DNA of 64,000 bases. Origin: Roseomonas indoligenes. Lineage in GTDB: Bacteria > Pseudomonadota > Alphaproteobacteria > Acetobacterales > Acetobacteraceae. The stretch is taken from assembly GCF_017813365.1 (NCBI RefSeq), contig NZ_JAGIZA010000005.1, positions 248,001 through 312,000 on the forward strand, given 5' to 3'. The notes below the pieces were generated by a model. The model had not been told where the DNA came from. It was given only the letters and a program-made list of their open reading frames with translations, and did no database searches. How positions within the stretch are numbered: the first letter of the stretch is position 1; each line of letters starts with the position of its first letter. Both the position numbers and the translations under genes were made by a program. Positions 63,919-64,000 of the stretch are shown piece after piece.

Positions 63919-64000
63919 TCAGCGGACCGTCGTCACCGCGCGGCGGTTCTGCGCCCAGGACGCCTCGTCGGAGCCGAGCGCCGCCGGGCGGTCCTTGCCG
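63919..64000 (-). CDS. pal: Peptidoglycan-associated lipoprotein, C-terminal end (5' part outside window)
   Basis: Only the last 27 codons are present, ending in TGA at 63921-63919. The residues 'GKDRPAALGSDEASWAQNRR' followed by 'AVTTVR' are the standard C-terminus of the OmpA-like domain of Pal, which links the outer membrane to peptidoglycan. The position upstream of cpoB confirms it. Confidence 0.88.
   Translation of the reverse strand, partial: GKDRPAALGSDEASWAQNRRAVTTVR

Overview
The window is a 64 kb piece of a very GC-rich bacterial chromosome with dense gene packing, strong use of GTG and TTG starts, and no insertion sequences, CRISPR arrays, rRNA or tRNA genes that I could see. Gene content points to an alphaproteobacterium of the Rhodospirillales/Acetobacteraceae type (Roseomonas-like). 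The signs are the pal-cpoB-tilS-ftsH-folP-glmM-thiD block, adjacent hisZ and purA, a NepR-like anti-sigma factor, and several TctC/Bug solute-binding proteins without their membrane partners. This placement is an inference from gene families, not a database match.

Left part (1-29.9 kb), catabolic and scavenging operons. An organosulfur (sulfonate/sulfone) operon runs leftwards (5726 to 1): ABC permease, ATPase, two binding proteins, a DszC/SfnB-like flavoprotein and an SsuD-like monooxygenase. Next comes a leftward homogentisate operon (13098 to 5979): FAD hydroxylase, a 75-aa DUF2783 protein, an MBL-fold protein, hmgA, fahA, a TctC protein and maiA. A MarR gene diverges from it across a palindrome-rich gap. 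After a DadA-like oxidase, a TctC protein and a nepR-like gene with a possible EcfG promoter comes hutF. A two-armed locus then diverges around a GntR gene. The left arm carries a THI5/NMT1-type ABC importer and an FMN monooxygenase. The right arm carries an SDR, an aminotransferase, an alpha/beta hydrolase, an M20 amidohydrolase and a cupin. Matching sequence elements flank the GntR gene, and together the genes resemble an oxidative N-heterocycle pathway.

Middle part (29.9-46 kb). A Ugp-type glycerol-3-phosphate/glycerophosphodiester importer with a phosphodiesterase is preceded by four heptamers at exact 11-bp spacing that resemble PhoB half-sites. A tartrate/glycerate block follows: TctC protein, TtuC-like dehydrogenase, GntR regulator, TtuD-like glycerate kinase and a pyruvate kinase. 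The pyruvate kinase frame starts with an extra helix-turn-helix domain and has a strong internal ribosome-binding site exactly at the normal kinase start. Then come small secreted and membrane proteins, Ada, a TPR protein and an orphan glcF.

Right part (46-64 kb) is mainly housekeeping: an SPW-repeat membrane protein, purA, hisZ, a lipoprotein, a TPR-glycosyltransferase, an MFS transporter, serC, an AI-2E-family permease, then thiD, glmM, folP, ftsH, tilS, cpoB and the tail of pal.
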